A model generated the notes under the pieces. The model saw only the letters and a program-made list of their open reading frames with translations, searched no databases and was not told where the DNA came from. The translations under genes and the position numbers were made by a program. This document shows positions 39,601-49,141 of a stretch of DNA of 64,000 bases, piece by piece; the stretch's first letter is position 1, and every line of letters starts with the position of its first letter. The stretch comes from Cylindrotheca closterium (lineage: Eukaryota > Bacillariophyta > Bacillariophyceae > Bacillariales > Bacillariaceae): assembly GCA_933822405.4 (NCBI GenBank), contig CAKOGP040002047.1, positions 124,834 through 188,833 of the forward strand. The letters are read 5' to 3'.

Positions 39601-39734
39601 TTTCGTTTAGTGTAGTGAGATGATGAAATCTGATGGGAAATCACAAAACAAACAACTTTGTGACATTCGCGCCATATCCTCCGTCTCACCCATGTGTCGG
39701 TTGGAGCATAGACCACTACAATCGTATTAGACAT
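36678..39734 (-). pseudogene. Tyrosine-recombinase-like transposon protein with one in-frame stop
   Basis: From ATG 39734 to the stop at 36678 the frame is continuous for about 1,018 codons, except for one TGA at 39177-39179 (M-Q-K-F-stop-D-A-I-K-W). The N-terminal part looks like a core-binding domain (KTLSHEKTDKTRRDYRNRIL). Catalytic features: SRCGNIDYLGFSNFRI (candidate first Arg), THDTAKKDKDGD (candidate hairpin Lys), AYGLRKGAASYASSG (second Arg, with Tyr where His is usual), and IAHRGDWSMGSVFDIYWRF (Trp and the nucleophile Tyr). Downstream are a Gln-rich linker, a basic stretch and a Cys/His cluster (CACAGC, HRCARC, HNNC, CFCSDQC) that could bind zinc. The closest group I know is the Crypton type. 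With one nonsense codon it is either recently inactivated or read through; a missing small intron is not excluded. Confidence 0.65.
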
Positions 39735-39817
39735 ACAGACAGTATATATTTTTATATACTTTTCCGCGAGTGACTAAAATCTTTTATCCCGCGAATCAAT
39801 TATCTCCGGGTCATTGA

Positions 39818-39844
39818 AGACCCAACTATAATATAGTTGGGTCT
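39818..39844. repeat. 27-bp palindrome inside the element
   Basis: 13-bp arms (agacccaactata / tatagttgggtct) around a single central A. The arm is the same ACCCAACTAT motif found near both element ends, suggesting a recombinase binding site. Confidence 0.85.
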
Positions 39845-39937
39845 CTTTTCGGCACAACTATTTTTTTCTTTCTGACCCAAACCAACTATTTTTTTTTTTG
39901 GCTCGACCAATCACAGCTGCCCAAAAAAAAGAAAAAG

Positions 39938-39965
39938 AGTTGGGTTGGGTTCATTGACAACCCCT
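39938..39965 (-). repeat. Right terminal inverted repeat
   Basis: 28 bp, mirror of 36036-36063. The similarity continues inward as a T-rich tract. Confidence 0.9.
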
Positions 39966-40105
39966 ACTGTATGTTTCAGGCCGGTTTTTCATCATCTTTT
40001 CCCATCTATTAATATGTCTGTACTTCGACCGATACCGCATCATCGGAGGGCTGCTGGAAACAAACGCCTCGCAACTGAAAGTCAACTACGTAACCAAACC
40101 AAAGC

Positions 40106-42197
40106 ATGTCATTTTTTACCACGGATGATTCAGTGGATGCCATTGTGGCCGACATTGGTTCGTATGCCACCAAAGTAGGACATGCTGGAGAAGATCATCC
40201 GCGTGCATACTTTCGATCGGTAGGTTCATGAATGGCGTACATGAAGACGGTCGCAGCAGTGCAACTGTCTTTGTCGTTTTGTGTGTGTGTATGTGTTCGT
40301 ATGTGTGCTCATTGTACAACATCCACCACCGTTTACAGCTTCACGGCAGCGTGTCTTACTTTCGGTTTTTTTTTTCTTTCCCCTCTTGAAACAATCTATG
40401 GTCATCATACAGAATACAGCAATTCTCAGAGAAGGACAAGAGGAAGTGAACGAAGGATCCCCATCGTCCACCACCACCACCACTACCGCCAACGAGAATG
40501 CACCAGGCCGCCGTCGCCGCAGACGGCGTCCAATTAAAGATGTCAATTACGATGCCTTGAACCGTCCAGCTGTATACAGCCACAATAGCGGCGATATTGA
40601 TGGAGATGCATTGGATGGAAATTGGAACGTGGGAAATCCTGTGGATCCCACAACCGGTCTATGGTACGATCCCATAACGGAATCCAATAGTCATTGTTTG
40701 GAAAACAAGGGTGGAGATAGTGCCGATTGGGCTGATTTGATTCCCATCTATCTACGACACGGCTATTCTTCGGCCTTGGGAATTGACAGCATGTCCGCCA
40801 ATCCTCTCTTGTTGATTGAACGATCATACAACCCACCACCACTGCGACAGCAAACGCTGGAGATCCTCATGGAAGAATGTGAAGTTCCCGCTGTCTTTTT
40901 TGGAAGAGATGCCATTCTCTCATGCTATGCTTGTGGTAAGACCACCAGTACGGTTGTGGACATTGGATACTCGGGAACTACCGTCACTCCAGTCTACGAA
41001 GGATACGTGGAATCCAAAGGGATCCGCCGTTGTCCCATTGGGACCTATCACATGGATGACATGGCCTTGCAACAACTCCAACAAGTGGTCAAGGAAACTG
41101 CAGCATCTGCTCTATCCAATGGCGAGAGTAATACCAAGGAGGATGTCAAGAAGGAGCTTCGAGAACGGCAAGAACGTGGCGAGTTGATTCCGTGGTACCA
41201 AGCGTACAACCCCAGCCTTCAACAACGCCGCGAAGTCTTTCATCGATTGTCCATGTTGGACGTTGGAAGGGAATGTCGAGCATCAGGAGCGGGACAATCC
41301 ATCAATACCTTGGCCAGCAAGGGATTGCAAGTTCCGTCCTTGAGCTATGACTTGCCAGATGGACAAACGGTTGATATTCCATCCGATAATCGCTTTGCCG
41401 TCGCCGAACTGGTGGTGGGAACTGCCAACAGCGCTAGTGGAACGGAGGAAGCGCCATCGTCGACTACGCTCACCAGCAACGACTCGACCACTTCACGTCG
41501 GAAACAAGCGTTGGAATCCTTGCAAAAGGATTGGACAGCAATTGTGGAATCAGCGGAAAGTGATGATATGGAGGAAGATGATCAAATGGACGTGGATGGT
41601 GGGGACGACAAGGAAGAAAAAGAACGACAAGCCCAAAAGTACAACGAGGCTTCGGCGGTTGGGGTCATGTCTCGACGTACCACACGAAAACGAAGACGAG
41701 AAGCAGCCAGTAAGAAAGAACAAGCGGACAAGGCCAAAGCAAACGACAATGCCAAACAGGCTGCGAAACAAAAGTCAAAGGTCCGATTTTACAACAACAT
41801 TTTGAACCGCGCTTGTGCGCCATACTTGAAGACTCTGTCCGAACAACTAACGGCGGAACCCATTGCCAACATGGTCTGCGATGCTGCCTTTCGCTGTAAT
41901 CGCGATCAACAGGCTAGCGTTTTGGGTAATGTTGTCTTGTCTGGTGGCGGATCGTGCATTGGACCCACTGACCAAGCACTCCCCGATTTGTTGCGAGAGC
42001 AAATGGAAAGCATCATTCACGCACACACTCCTGGATGGAGGGTCAAGGTGATAAGTCCCAATATTCCGGAGCGACATATTGCTAGTTGGTTGGGAGGCAG
42101 TATTTTGGGAAGTCTGGGAGGCTTTCATGAAATGTGGATCACCAAGGCAGAGTACGAAGAATGGGGGTCTGCCATTGTCAATCGAAAGTGTCCCTAG
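40106..42197 (+). CDS. ARP4: Actin-related protein 4 (2 exons)
   Basis: Exons 40106..40219 and 40413..42197, with a 193-bp intron (GTAGGT...ATACAG) in phase 0, giving 632 aa. Exon 1 reads DAIVADIGSYATKVGHAGED, the phosphate-1 loop of Arp4/BAF53 (vDiGSyt.raGyAGED). Phosphate-2 is TTSTVVDIGYSGTTVTPVYEGY; the adenosine motif is NVVLSGGGSCI. The C-terminus is IASWLGGSILGSLGGFHEMW, TKAEYEEWGSAIVNRKCP, diagnostic of Arp4 rather than conventional actin. Human BAF53a is about 430 aa. The extra length is an N-terminal Arg/Ser/Thr loop (PGRRRRRRR) and a charged, coiled-coil insertion (about residues 420-520, RRTTRKRRREAASKKEQADK). Arp4 is a nuclear subunit of INO80, SWR1/NuA4 and SWI/SNF. The intron contains a GT-rich tract. 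Confidence 0.85.
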
Positions 42198-42519
42198 GTA
42201 CTGTATCACTGCGAGAGGTTCATTACAATTGAAGGTTTCAGGATCTTTAGTACGTAAAAAGTCATAAATAGTTACTTTGTTAAAAAAAACAATAGCGAAG
42301 GCATTGGTGGCATGGTAGATGAAATGATTTGTGGCATTATACTGACGGACGGACGTCCGTCGAACACAAAAGAGGAAACCCATCAAAAATCCGACGAGAT
42401 CCAATCTATAATTTTCAAATTCCATCTCCTGGTTTGTCACTTACAGCTTTTATTATATTGGACATTGGACATCGTATGCAATAGAGCAAAAAATAAGAAA
42501 AAGAAAGGAATAGGAAACA
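42198..42519. other. Intergenic region
   Basis: About 320 bp between ARP4 and the bilin reductase. It includes a short palindrome (acggacggacgtccgtcg, 42343-42361). No gene seen. Confidence 0.35.
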
Positions 42520-43524
42520 ATGATGGTGATAAAACTGATCTTTAACCATTTGTTACTGGCTTTTTTGGCTTTGGAGTTGGTGCAATCGTTCACAACGACC
42601 ACCATCCAATGGCAACCGTCAATAGTTTCACTTTCTGCAACACCTGAATATGATTCCAAAGATTATTTCGTTGATCCCAACAATGTGGGATTGTATCGTC
42701 GATTTTGCGACCATGTCCAAGAGAAGCTACAAGAATCTGGAATGTTTGAAAGCATCGATGATCTTCCGTCGCAGTTGTCGTTGAATCAAGCAACACAAAA
42801 CCGAGGAGGTACAAGCAGCATGGTGCAAATCCAGAATTTTGCCATGAAACCTACCGGAAGCTTCAAAGACGTTGTCCGATATTCCCGTGTTGCGTTGTTG
42901 GAAACCATTGATTTGTCCAATTCTAGCAGTGGTGATGATGGCACGGTTGTCACACATACAGAAGGAATCCAGGTCCTAAACTTCATCATTGTGCCTTCTG
43001 CCCAAACAGACCTTCCAGTATTGGGAATCGATTTGGTACGATTGCCAGGAGACAAGAACCTGCTGTTGCTCGATGCCCAGCCAATGGTCGACCCCAACCC
43101 ATATCAAGAAAATTGGAAGGCATGGTATGCTGAACATGTGGGTGGTGATGCTCCAGTCTTTTCTTGGGGTGGAGACTTCCCACCACCTGTTCAGCAGTAT
43201 GTCTCACCATATGCTCTTTGGACGCGATTGCAGCCACCACAAGAAGTATCAGGCAGTGAAGACAAGTGGGATCCCACTTCTATCATTCAAAATGAACTTT
43301 GGGATGCTTTCACTTCTCACTTGGATATTTACTTGGACCTTTTGAGGCAGCAACAACAACAACAACAACTGCAAACAGATAGCAGCAAAACGAATAACCA
43401 AGCGGGATATTTGGAATATAGACGGACTACCGATCCAGCGAAACCCATGCTGAAGGCTTTGTATGGCGAGGAGTGGACGCAACAAGTCCTCGATGAAGTC
43501 TTGTTCCCAACTTGGATGGAGTAG
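42520..43524 (+). CDS. Plastid ferredoxin-dependent bilin reductase (HY2 family)
   Basis: Single exon, 334 aa. Signal peptide NHLLLAFLALELVQS is followed by FTTTTIQWQP: Phe at +1 and a Thr-rich stretch, a diatom bipartite plastid presequence. The HY2-family core is present: LNFIIVPSAQTDLPVLGIDL, VRLPGDKNLLLLDAQPM, WYAEHVGGDAPVFSWGGDFP, PPVQQYVSPYALWTRL. These enzymes reduce biliverdin IXalpha or a dihydrobiliverdin with ferredoxin to make phytobilins; the GDK and SPxxLW motifs favour HY2/PebA/PebB over PcyA. In a chlorophyll a/c alga without phycobilisomes, a chromophore for a phytochrome is the likeliest use (inference). Near the C-terminus is a poly-Gln run (RQQQQQQQLQ) encoded by CAA repeats. 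Confidence 0.85.
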   Translation: MMVIKLIFNHLLLAFLALELVQSFTTTTIQWQPSIVSLSATPEYDSKDYFVDPNNVGLYRRFCDHVQEKLQESGMFESIDDLPSQLSLNQATQNRGGTSSMVQIQNFAMKPTGSFKDVVRYSRVALLETIDLSNSSSGDDGTVVTHTEGIQVLNFIIVPSAQTDLPVLGIDLVRLPGDKNLLLLDAQPMVDPNPYQENWKAWYAEHVGGDAPVFSWGGDFPPPVQQYVSPYALWTRLQPPQEVSGSEDKWDPTSIIQNELWDAFTSHLDIYLDLLRQQQQQQQLQTDSSKTNNQAGYLEYRRTTDPAKPMLKALYGEEWTQQVLDEVLFPTWME

Positions 43525-43909
43525 AAGAAAGGAGATATGACGATTCTTGTGTTTTTCGTTCTACCCACAAGTAGACTTACGATGAAGGCAAGGCAAGGAA
43601 AGGAGAAGAACAATTCAAACTCTGAAATACCATGCAGTAAAACGAGTGGTGAAACTTTTGATCGTTGCCAAGGTTTTGCTATTAGGCTTTTTTTTCCTTC
43701 CTGTTTTTAAATTAAAACATGCTTGATCCGACAGCAAAACAGTTGACCATCGCTTGCAGATCATATGGTGATGAACAGTGCCTCTAGTTTGAGTTTTTTT
43801 CTCATGATTATAGTTCTTTGCTGTGATGCCGTTTTGGAGGATAAAAAAGTGGGAAAGGGCCCGTCTTCAACAAAATATACCCCTGGTCTTTTGTGAAAGC
43901 TTTACCTGC
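43525..43909. other. Convergent spacer
   Basis: About 385 bp between converging genes, with poly-T/A tracts. The frame 43867-44331 is a shadow of the PX gene. Confidence 0.4.
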
Positions 43910-44368
43910 TCATGGCAACTCGAAAAAGAGCGCCACAGCTGCATTGGATGCAACACCAGGTCGCTGTAGTGCATCCTCCAAAAACTCCTCGAGTTGGTCA
44001 CTTCGGTTTTTGGCAAACTTTTCGTCTTGAGGCAATAAGAAGCAGGTTTTGGGAGGCATGACGAGTGGAAGGTCGTGTGCTGGATTGCCGCTGTTGGTGG
44101 CAGCAAAGTGAGGTGCCAACTGTTTATGCAACCAACAAAACTGACTAAAGCGCCTATACACAATCTTCCGGTCGTGACCCATGGAAACTTCAATTGTGTA
44201 GTAATAGGCGGGATGATTCTTCTTTCCAGGGACCGAGAACGATGCACTTTCAGGCGCCACTGAGTGAGACTCTGCGGCGATGATTCGAACGGTGAAGAAA
44301 TGGTTTTCAAATCGAGGAGACCATTGGTCATGAGCCAGGAACATCAAGGGTGAGGTAGAAGATCTCAT
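43910..44368 (-). CDS. PX-domain protein
   Basis: Single exon, 152 aa from ATG 44368. A PX (phox homology) domain makes up the protein: YYTIEVSMGHDRKIVYRRFS (the R-R-F phosphoinositide-binding strand), QFCWLHKQLAPHF, a PP segment (PLVMPPKTC), KFAKNRSDQLEEFLEDALQR (R-x-x-x-L-x-x-(F/Y)-L), and LQRPGVASNAAVALFFEL. PX domains bind PtdIns3P on endosomes, as in sorting nexins. No BAR or other domain follows, so it is a small PX-only protein. The N-terminal 25 residues are short (MRSSTSPLMFLAHDQWSPRF), with no signal peptide. Confidence 0.85.
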   Translation of the reverse strand: MRSSTSPLMFLAHDQWSPRFENHFFTVRIIAAESHSVAPESASFSVPGKKNHPAYYYTIEVSMGHDRKIVYRRFSQFCWLHKQLAPHFAATNSGNPAHDLPLVMPPKTCFLLPQDEKFAKNRSDQLEEFLEDALQRPGVASNAAVALFFELP

Positions 44369-44796
44369 TGCTGTGATTGCAACTGTGGTTGTCGCTGTTT
44401 CTTGGTTGAAGGTGCTTGAGAACAGTTGCTTGTAAGATTGTCATTTTTTGATGGAGAAACTAATTCTGTCCACTCAGCGACTAATACTGTAACAAGTATT
44501 GAAAAGGTATCGTACCGGTATTGCATACCAGGTTCGTAAACGGTACACATTCCATTGATTCCATTCGAATGATTCTACAGTTACTACAAGTACTGTTTCC
44601 TTTTTTAATTTTTTAAATAGTTAGTTGTGTGACTGATTTGTTTTAAAAAATGAGAAGTGATTTAGTCAGCAGAGGGACGGTCCTCAAGGAACTTTCTTCC
44701 GAGGTGAAGATCATTCTTCAGTGATACTCCTTTCGTTGATGGGTGCCAAGTGAGATCCGCATTATTTTCCGCCCATGGCATATATTGCGTAACAGA
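44369..44796. promoter_or_regulatory. Divergent promoter region
   Basis: About 430 bp between the PX start (minus) and the helical-repeat gene start (plus). It contains a short GTACC palindrome near 44512 (cgtaccggtattgc). Confidence 0.35.
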
Positions 44797-46531
44797 ATGA
44801 TGCAATCGCGCAATTTTACCATTCAAGTAAGAACAAAAATGAGCTTTGTTTGGTGCTGCATTGGATTGATTCTTATATTCACTTCAAAAGAACAATTCAG
44901 CTGATCATGATGAGCCGAAAGTCGACTCGGAGCTCGTTGATTCCTTAACTTGGGCATCGCAACACTTGTGGCGACGCGAGACAGAGCCGGATATGAATGG
45001 ACAAGTGATAAAAAAGAATGACCACGTGGAGCACCCATTGAATACAACGGAAGATACGGCATCCACATCGGCCGCAACGCTATCCATGACCAATACTTTG
45101 GATGAAAGCCAAAAGAGAAACATCGCGAATCTCTCCAACAGTCTTTCGACGACTATCGGCAGTGATGACAGCCGCACCAAATCATGGATAACCAAGAACA
45201 ATTGTAGGGAACTTGTGCCATCTTTATCGTCCCGTGAAATCAAATCGGATCTCCTTTCGTCTTTCTATCATCTTGCGGACATGTTCGTTTGTGGTTCGCT
45301 GGAAGATGATGTGGATCATCGGCACACTGTGCTAAAAGAAACCACGAAAACGATTGACATCATCCGTGTGCGTGCACCAGAAGCAACGCAGGAGCTGGTG
45401 GATGCACTTTTCTCCATGTTGACGATTCGAAACAACCTTCTCGATGTTGCAGCAGAGTCGGCAATTTCCATTGCAACCTTTCTCGAACAGGGATTGACAC
45501 CAAAGGACCGCACATATATTGTCCAAAAGGCGGAAGAAAACTCGAGCAGCCTCATATCAGTTTTGAGCACAGCCTATCTGACGTCGGTGAAATCGCTCTC
45601 CAACAAAGACCCGATGGAAAGCTTATTTACCATTGCATCTGCGTCCAAGTTCATCCAACGCAAAATGGTCAAGCGACGAGGAGCTAACCTAGCCGTCGCT
45701 CGCTGTCTGCGTGAGTCAGATTATTGGAAGAGAGCAGGAGCCTTGGACTTTTGTGGACTGGTCTTCGAGGATGATGCATCTGTACAAAGTTTGATCTCAA
45801 TGGGGGAAGGAGAAAACCTTGAAATCCTTGTCGATGGATTGATCAAAAGAGTGTATGATGACACAGTGGTTCAAGATCAGCTGGCAGCCATTTCCATTGT
45901 CTCTAAAGTTCTTTCACTGAATTGTCACGTGGAAAAGACGCTTCAAGCATTTCATTCGGTAGCGTTCCATAGTACGTCGAGAGATGCAGTTATCGTCGCG
46001 GCGGATGCTTTCTGTAGCTACGTTAAAAAGAATGGAGACCTTTCCTTGGAGCATCAACTGGCTCTTATCGGCTTTGCAACACTTCCACAGAAAGAAATCC
46101 GCCGCGTGGCTTTGGTCACCCTTCAGTCCCATACGAACAATGCTTGCAGTGTTGAATTGCTCAACAAATCAGATACAATAGACGCCTTACTTTCAATCAT
46201 TCTCCATTCACCTGTACATGGAGACGGTATCATTGCATTGGATATTGTACGTCAAATGGCTCGGTCAAGAGTTCACCACACCAACTTGTGCCGCCACCCA
46301 ACATTCCTCAGCACTATTGTTTCGATGGCGGATTCGACAGACACACCAAATCCACTCGCAATCGAAATTCTCGTTGCCCTCGTGTTGAACCAAGAGAACA
46401 AGGATGCATTTTTGCGAACCCCAGGCCTTTTTAAGTGGCTGGCAAAGTTTGTTACAGCCCATCCAACAGGTGGCAATGTTCAAGAGCAATTCCTGTCCGT
46501 TATTCTTTTCCTCACGCTGAGTGGGACATGA
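44797..46531 (+). CDS. Helical (ARM/HEAT-like) repeat protein (2 exons, 5' model tentative)
   Basis: The main exon is 44891..46531; it is open from 44870 and has no early ATG. A small first exon 44797..44826 (MMQSRNFTIQ) joins through a 64-bp intron (GTAAGA...TCAAAAG) in phase 0 and gives 556 aa, starting MMQSRNFTIQ-NNSADHDEPK. If this is wrong, translation starts at a later Met such as 44993. The protein is alpha-helical throughout with ARM/HEAT-like blocks: TQELVDALFSMLTIRNNLLD, GANLAVARCLRESDYWKRAG, VIVAADAFCSYVKKNGDLSL, HQLALIGFATLPQKEIRRVA, HGDGIIALDIVRQMARSRVH. It has no catalytic motif and is probably a binding scaffold. It converges with the MFS gene, whose stop is only 55 bp away. 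Confidence 0.65.
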
Positions 46532-46586
46532 CGGGAATTAGTCCAACATATAACGAAAAATAAAACTCGTATCTCTCGAAATTTCC

Positions 46587-48140
46587 TTATTCAGTCTCTG
46601 CATCTTCGTCATCTTCTACATCGTCACATGACTCATCGCCATCGCCATTCCCGTTATCACTTGGAAGAAAACTCGATCCAAACCATACTCTTGATGCAAA
46701 CGTCCCAAGAATATGCAATACCAAGGCTCCAAATACGATACTAGCCATGATTGTATACATCCTACGGGAGCCATATTTGTGCATGGCCCAACCTCCAAGG
46801 ACTGAACCTAAGGAACTTCCCACAGCAGAGTATAGCATATTCACCGAGGTTGGAATGACAGTGCTCCAGTATCCAGACTTTCGATTATTTCTGATCTCAT
46901 TGGAGTTGACGTCATTTCTTTGGGTTGCCGTTGTTTGATGGACTAGAATTTTGGCGATGTCGGTCGCAACTGTCCAATAGCAGGCAAACGTGATACCATG
47001 CAAAACTTCCAATGGGAGAATCCACAATTTGGTCGAAGGTGTGAGTAAAGTGTAGCCCCAGACTCGAAATGAAAAGCATGCCATGGCCACAATCATGAGT
47101 CCATCATGTCCCAAGAGTGCCATGAATTGCGAGGCGTACAAGAAGATTGGCAACTCAAACAGGACATTCACAAAGACACTGAGTCCACAGATGAATGTGC
47201 TGGCCTGCAAATCGTTTATGAGGTAAAGAAAGAGCAAACGTTCCACCGTGGCCATGGCGGCTCCCATAATGATTACTTCCAGAAGAAATAGCAGCGTCTG
47301 GGGGCGAACGATGATTGCAACAAGTTCCATCAATGTTCCCTCTTCAGCAACAGGGTCTTCTTCAATATGGACGCGTTCCTCGTCATCCTCACAGACCGAT
47401 TCCTGACCACCAACAGTTTCCTGGCCAGCTTGATCGTCTTCCTCTTGGTTGACCGTTGCTGTGTTCGTTCCAGTCTCGGGGATGTACCAAGCAACAAGGA
47501 AAACCATCAAGCCTGATAGCAAGGCGAAAAGTATAAAGTTCGGTTCAAAACCGTATCGATCGGTAATCCAGCCTATGACCATAGAGCCAACTCCCCATGA
47601 AAGTGATGCATACAATCGATACCGCCCATAATACAGCTTGTTTTCTTGCCCCAGGAGATCCAGTGTGTATGCATCTAAAAGACCATCTGAAACAAAAAGT
47701 TGAGCCACAGCCGATGCAAACAGAATTCTCCAAAACGACTGATAAATTAATGGTAGCGCCAGGGCTAGCAGGCTAATCGTGCTGCAAACTTTTGTCAACA
47801 ACCATACTGATTTACGGGATTGCCACTTGTCGGCCGTGATCCCCCAAGCCACTTGAGAGATGGTTGGAATAACAGTTCGAATTCCTTCAATGCATCCAAT
47901 TTGAGCACTCTGCAGATTGTGTAAGTTGTAATATACAGCACTGAACCTCCCCCACGTTGAACTTCCCAATGCATCCAAAAAGTAAAGGGACTTGATCAAG
48001 AGAGATGTCTTGTATGGGAGCCCATCAACGAAGAACTCGGATCGATCACTGTCATCTCTTCGTCGCTCATTGGAGGTAAGGAGTGGTACTTCCAGTGTAG
48101 AGCCATTGTCGTCGCCAGCACTGTTACTCTCGAGTTCCAT
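46587..48140 (-). CDS. Major facilitator superfamily transporter (MFSD6/MFS_1-like)
   Basis: Single exon, 517 aa with about 12 transmembrane helices. The N-terminus is acidic and soluble (MELESNSAGDDNGSTLEVPL), followed by YKTSLLIKSLYFLDALGSST. The A-motif-like loop reads ITADKWQSRKSVWLLTKVCS. The first half ends YGRYRLYASLSWGVGSMVIG (GxYRxxxSxGWGxG, typical of the MFS_1-like / nucleoside-H+-symporter and MFSD6 group). A long acidic loop between TM6 and TM7 (EEDDQAGQETVGGQESVCED) is cytosolic by rule. The C-terminal tail is also acidic (GNGDGDESCDDVEDDEDAE). The substrate is unknown. Confidence 0.85.
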   Translation of the reverse strand: MELESNSAGDDNGSTLEVPLLTSNERRRDDSDRSEFFVDGLPYKTSLLIKSLYFLDALGSSTWGRFSAVYYNLHNLQSAQIGCIEGIRTVIPTISQVAWGITADKWQSRKSVWLLTKVCSTISLLALALPLIYQSFWRILFASAVAQLFVSDGLLDAYTLDLLGQENKLYYGRYRLYASLSWGVGSMVIGWITDRYGFEPNFILFALLSGLMVFLVAWYIPETGTNTATVNQEEDDQAGQETVGGQESVCEDDEERVHIEEDPVAEEGTLMELVAIIVRPQTLLFLLEVIIMGAAMATVERLLFLYLINDLQASTFICGLSVFVNVLFELPIFLYASQFMALLGHDGLMIVAMACFSFRVWGYTLLTPSTKLWILPLEVLHGITFACYWTVATDIAKILVHQTTATQRNDVNSNEIRNNRKSGYWSTVIPTSVNMLYSAVGSSLGSVLGGWAMHKYGSRRMYTIMASIVFGALVLHILGTFASRVWFGSSFLPSDNGNGDGDESCDDVEDDEDAETE

Positions 48141-49141
48141 TGTTGATTTTCGTTAGGTGGGAGGCTTGATTGGCAGTGGACGGCAATAGGATGTAGAGTG
48201 CCTCTGTATGTTAACTTCACCAATAAAGCTTGTGCATATTTTTACTTCTTCTCGAGCAGTAGGATCCACTCTTACGACTACGAGTAATTTTAAAAGTAAT
48301 TAAGTACTTCGTATCGTGTTTCGGTATCACACAGGTACACGTACCGGTACACCGGTTACACGTAACACGTACCTGAGGTAGAGAACGCATAATATTTCAA
48401 GCTGTAAGAGCTGATGATTGCCAGCATATGGTAGATCGATCTAGCGTGGCTGGTGGTATTATTGGTGGTTGTACAGTAGGCCTAGCTAGTACTCCTCTCG
48501 GTGTCAAGGTTCTTCATTGTTCGTACCAGGAAATGTGGAGGCAAACTTCGATGGTTCTACATTCTGCACCAGCTGAGGCATGCAAATATTGAGTTCCTAT
48601 TCAGTTGGTCATAGGGGGTATCTTTTGAGACATGATGCTCGTGTTTGTTTCGTCATATAATTTATTTGCGGCATGGTACCAGCCAGCAGCTAATGCCAAC
48701 ATCTATATATATAATATATATATAGATATATATATATTATGGAAGTACAGCACCCGGGACTTCATAATTTCTTCTTGGTTATATAACGCGACAGAAAGCA
48801 AAAAGCTGGACGTGTCAAAGTGAAACTGGCATTTTACTTGAAAATACTGTACTACCCGCCAATTGTGAACCTTATCATCATTTAAAACGACGACATATCA
48901 CAAGTCGTGCTTTGGAGGCCACAAAGTTCAAAGTGTCCACGACACAGTGAAAACTCCCATCTTAACTTCTTCAATTTCCATCGAGGCATTTGCGCTATTT
49001 GCCTACTTATATATCGTGTCATAATTGATGACTCCTGACCAGTGTATGGTCGGTGAATCTTGATTGATATCGACATGTACCATGTGATCACTTTCGATTT
49101 CCCTCACAATTTCAAATCGTCCTACTAAATTGGAAACAAAC
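48141..49141. promoter_or_regulatory. Large divergent intergenic region
   Basis: About 1 kb between the MFS start (minus) and the secreted Ser-rich protein (plus). It contains a GTACC/CGTGTAC palindromic cluster at 48335-48380 (aggtacacgtaccggtacaccggttacacg) and an AT microsatellite at 48702-48741. The 69-codon minus frame at 48882-49091 is not convincing. Confidence 0.4.
48702..48741. repeat. (TA)n microsatellite
   Basis: Alternating TA with few interruptions (tatatatataatatatatatagatatatatat). It is self-complementary and may form cruciforms. Confidence 0.85.

Larger units (their letters stand above)
36036..39965 (-). mobile_element. TIR element with tyrosine-recombinase-like gene, 3.93 kb
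   Basis: Perfect 28-bp terminal inverted repeats at 36036-36063 (begins AGGGGTTGTCAATGAACCCA) and 39938-39965 (the reverse complement). Both are flanked by the trinucleotide ACT (36033-36035 and 39966-39968), a candidate 3-bp target-site duplication. Subterminal copies of ACCCAACTAT / ACCAACTATTTTT lie inside both ends (36056, 36141, 36236; 39820, 39881). A 27-bp near-perfect palindrome is at 39818-39844. One large gene on the minus strand fills the interior. It has a tyrosine-recombinase-like catalytic region, whereas Cryptons lack TIRs. The element is inserted between two divergent gene starts. Confidence 0.85.

Noticed and set aside
39945..40178. 77-codon plus frame crossing the right end of the mobile element
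   Set aside because: It begins inside the inverted repeat and overlaps ARP4 exon 1 in another frame.
43867..44331. 154-codon minus frame overlapping the PX gene
   Set aside because: It lies in another frame of the same strand; the PX motifs (YRRFSQF, LPLVMPP) are only in the 43910-44368 frame.
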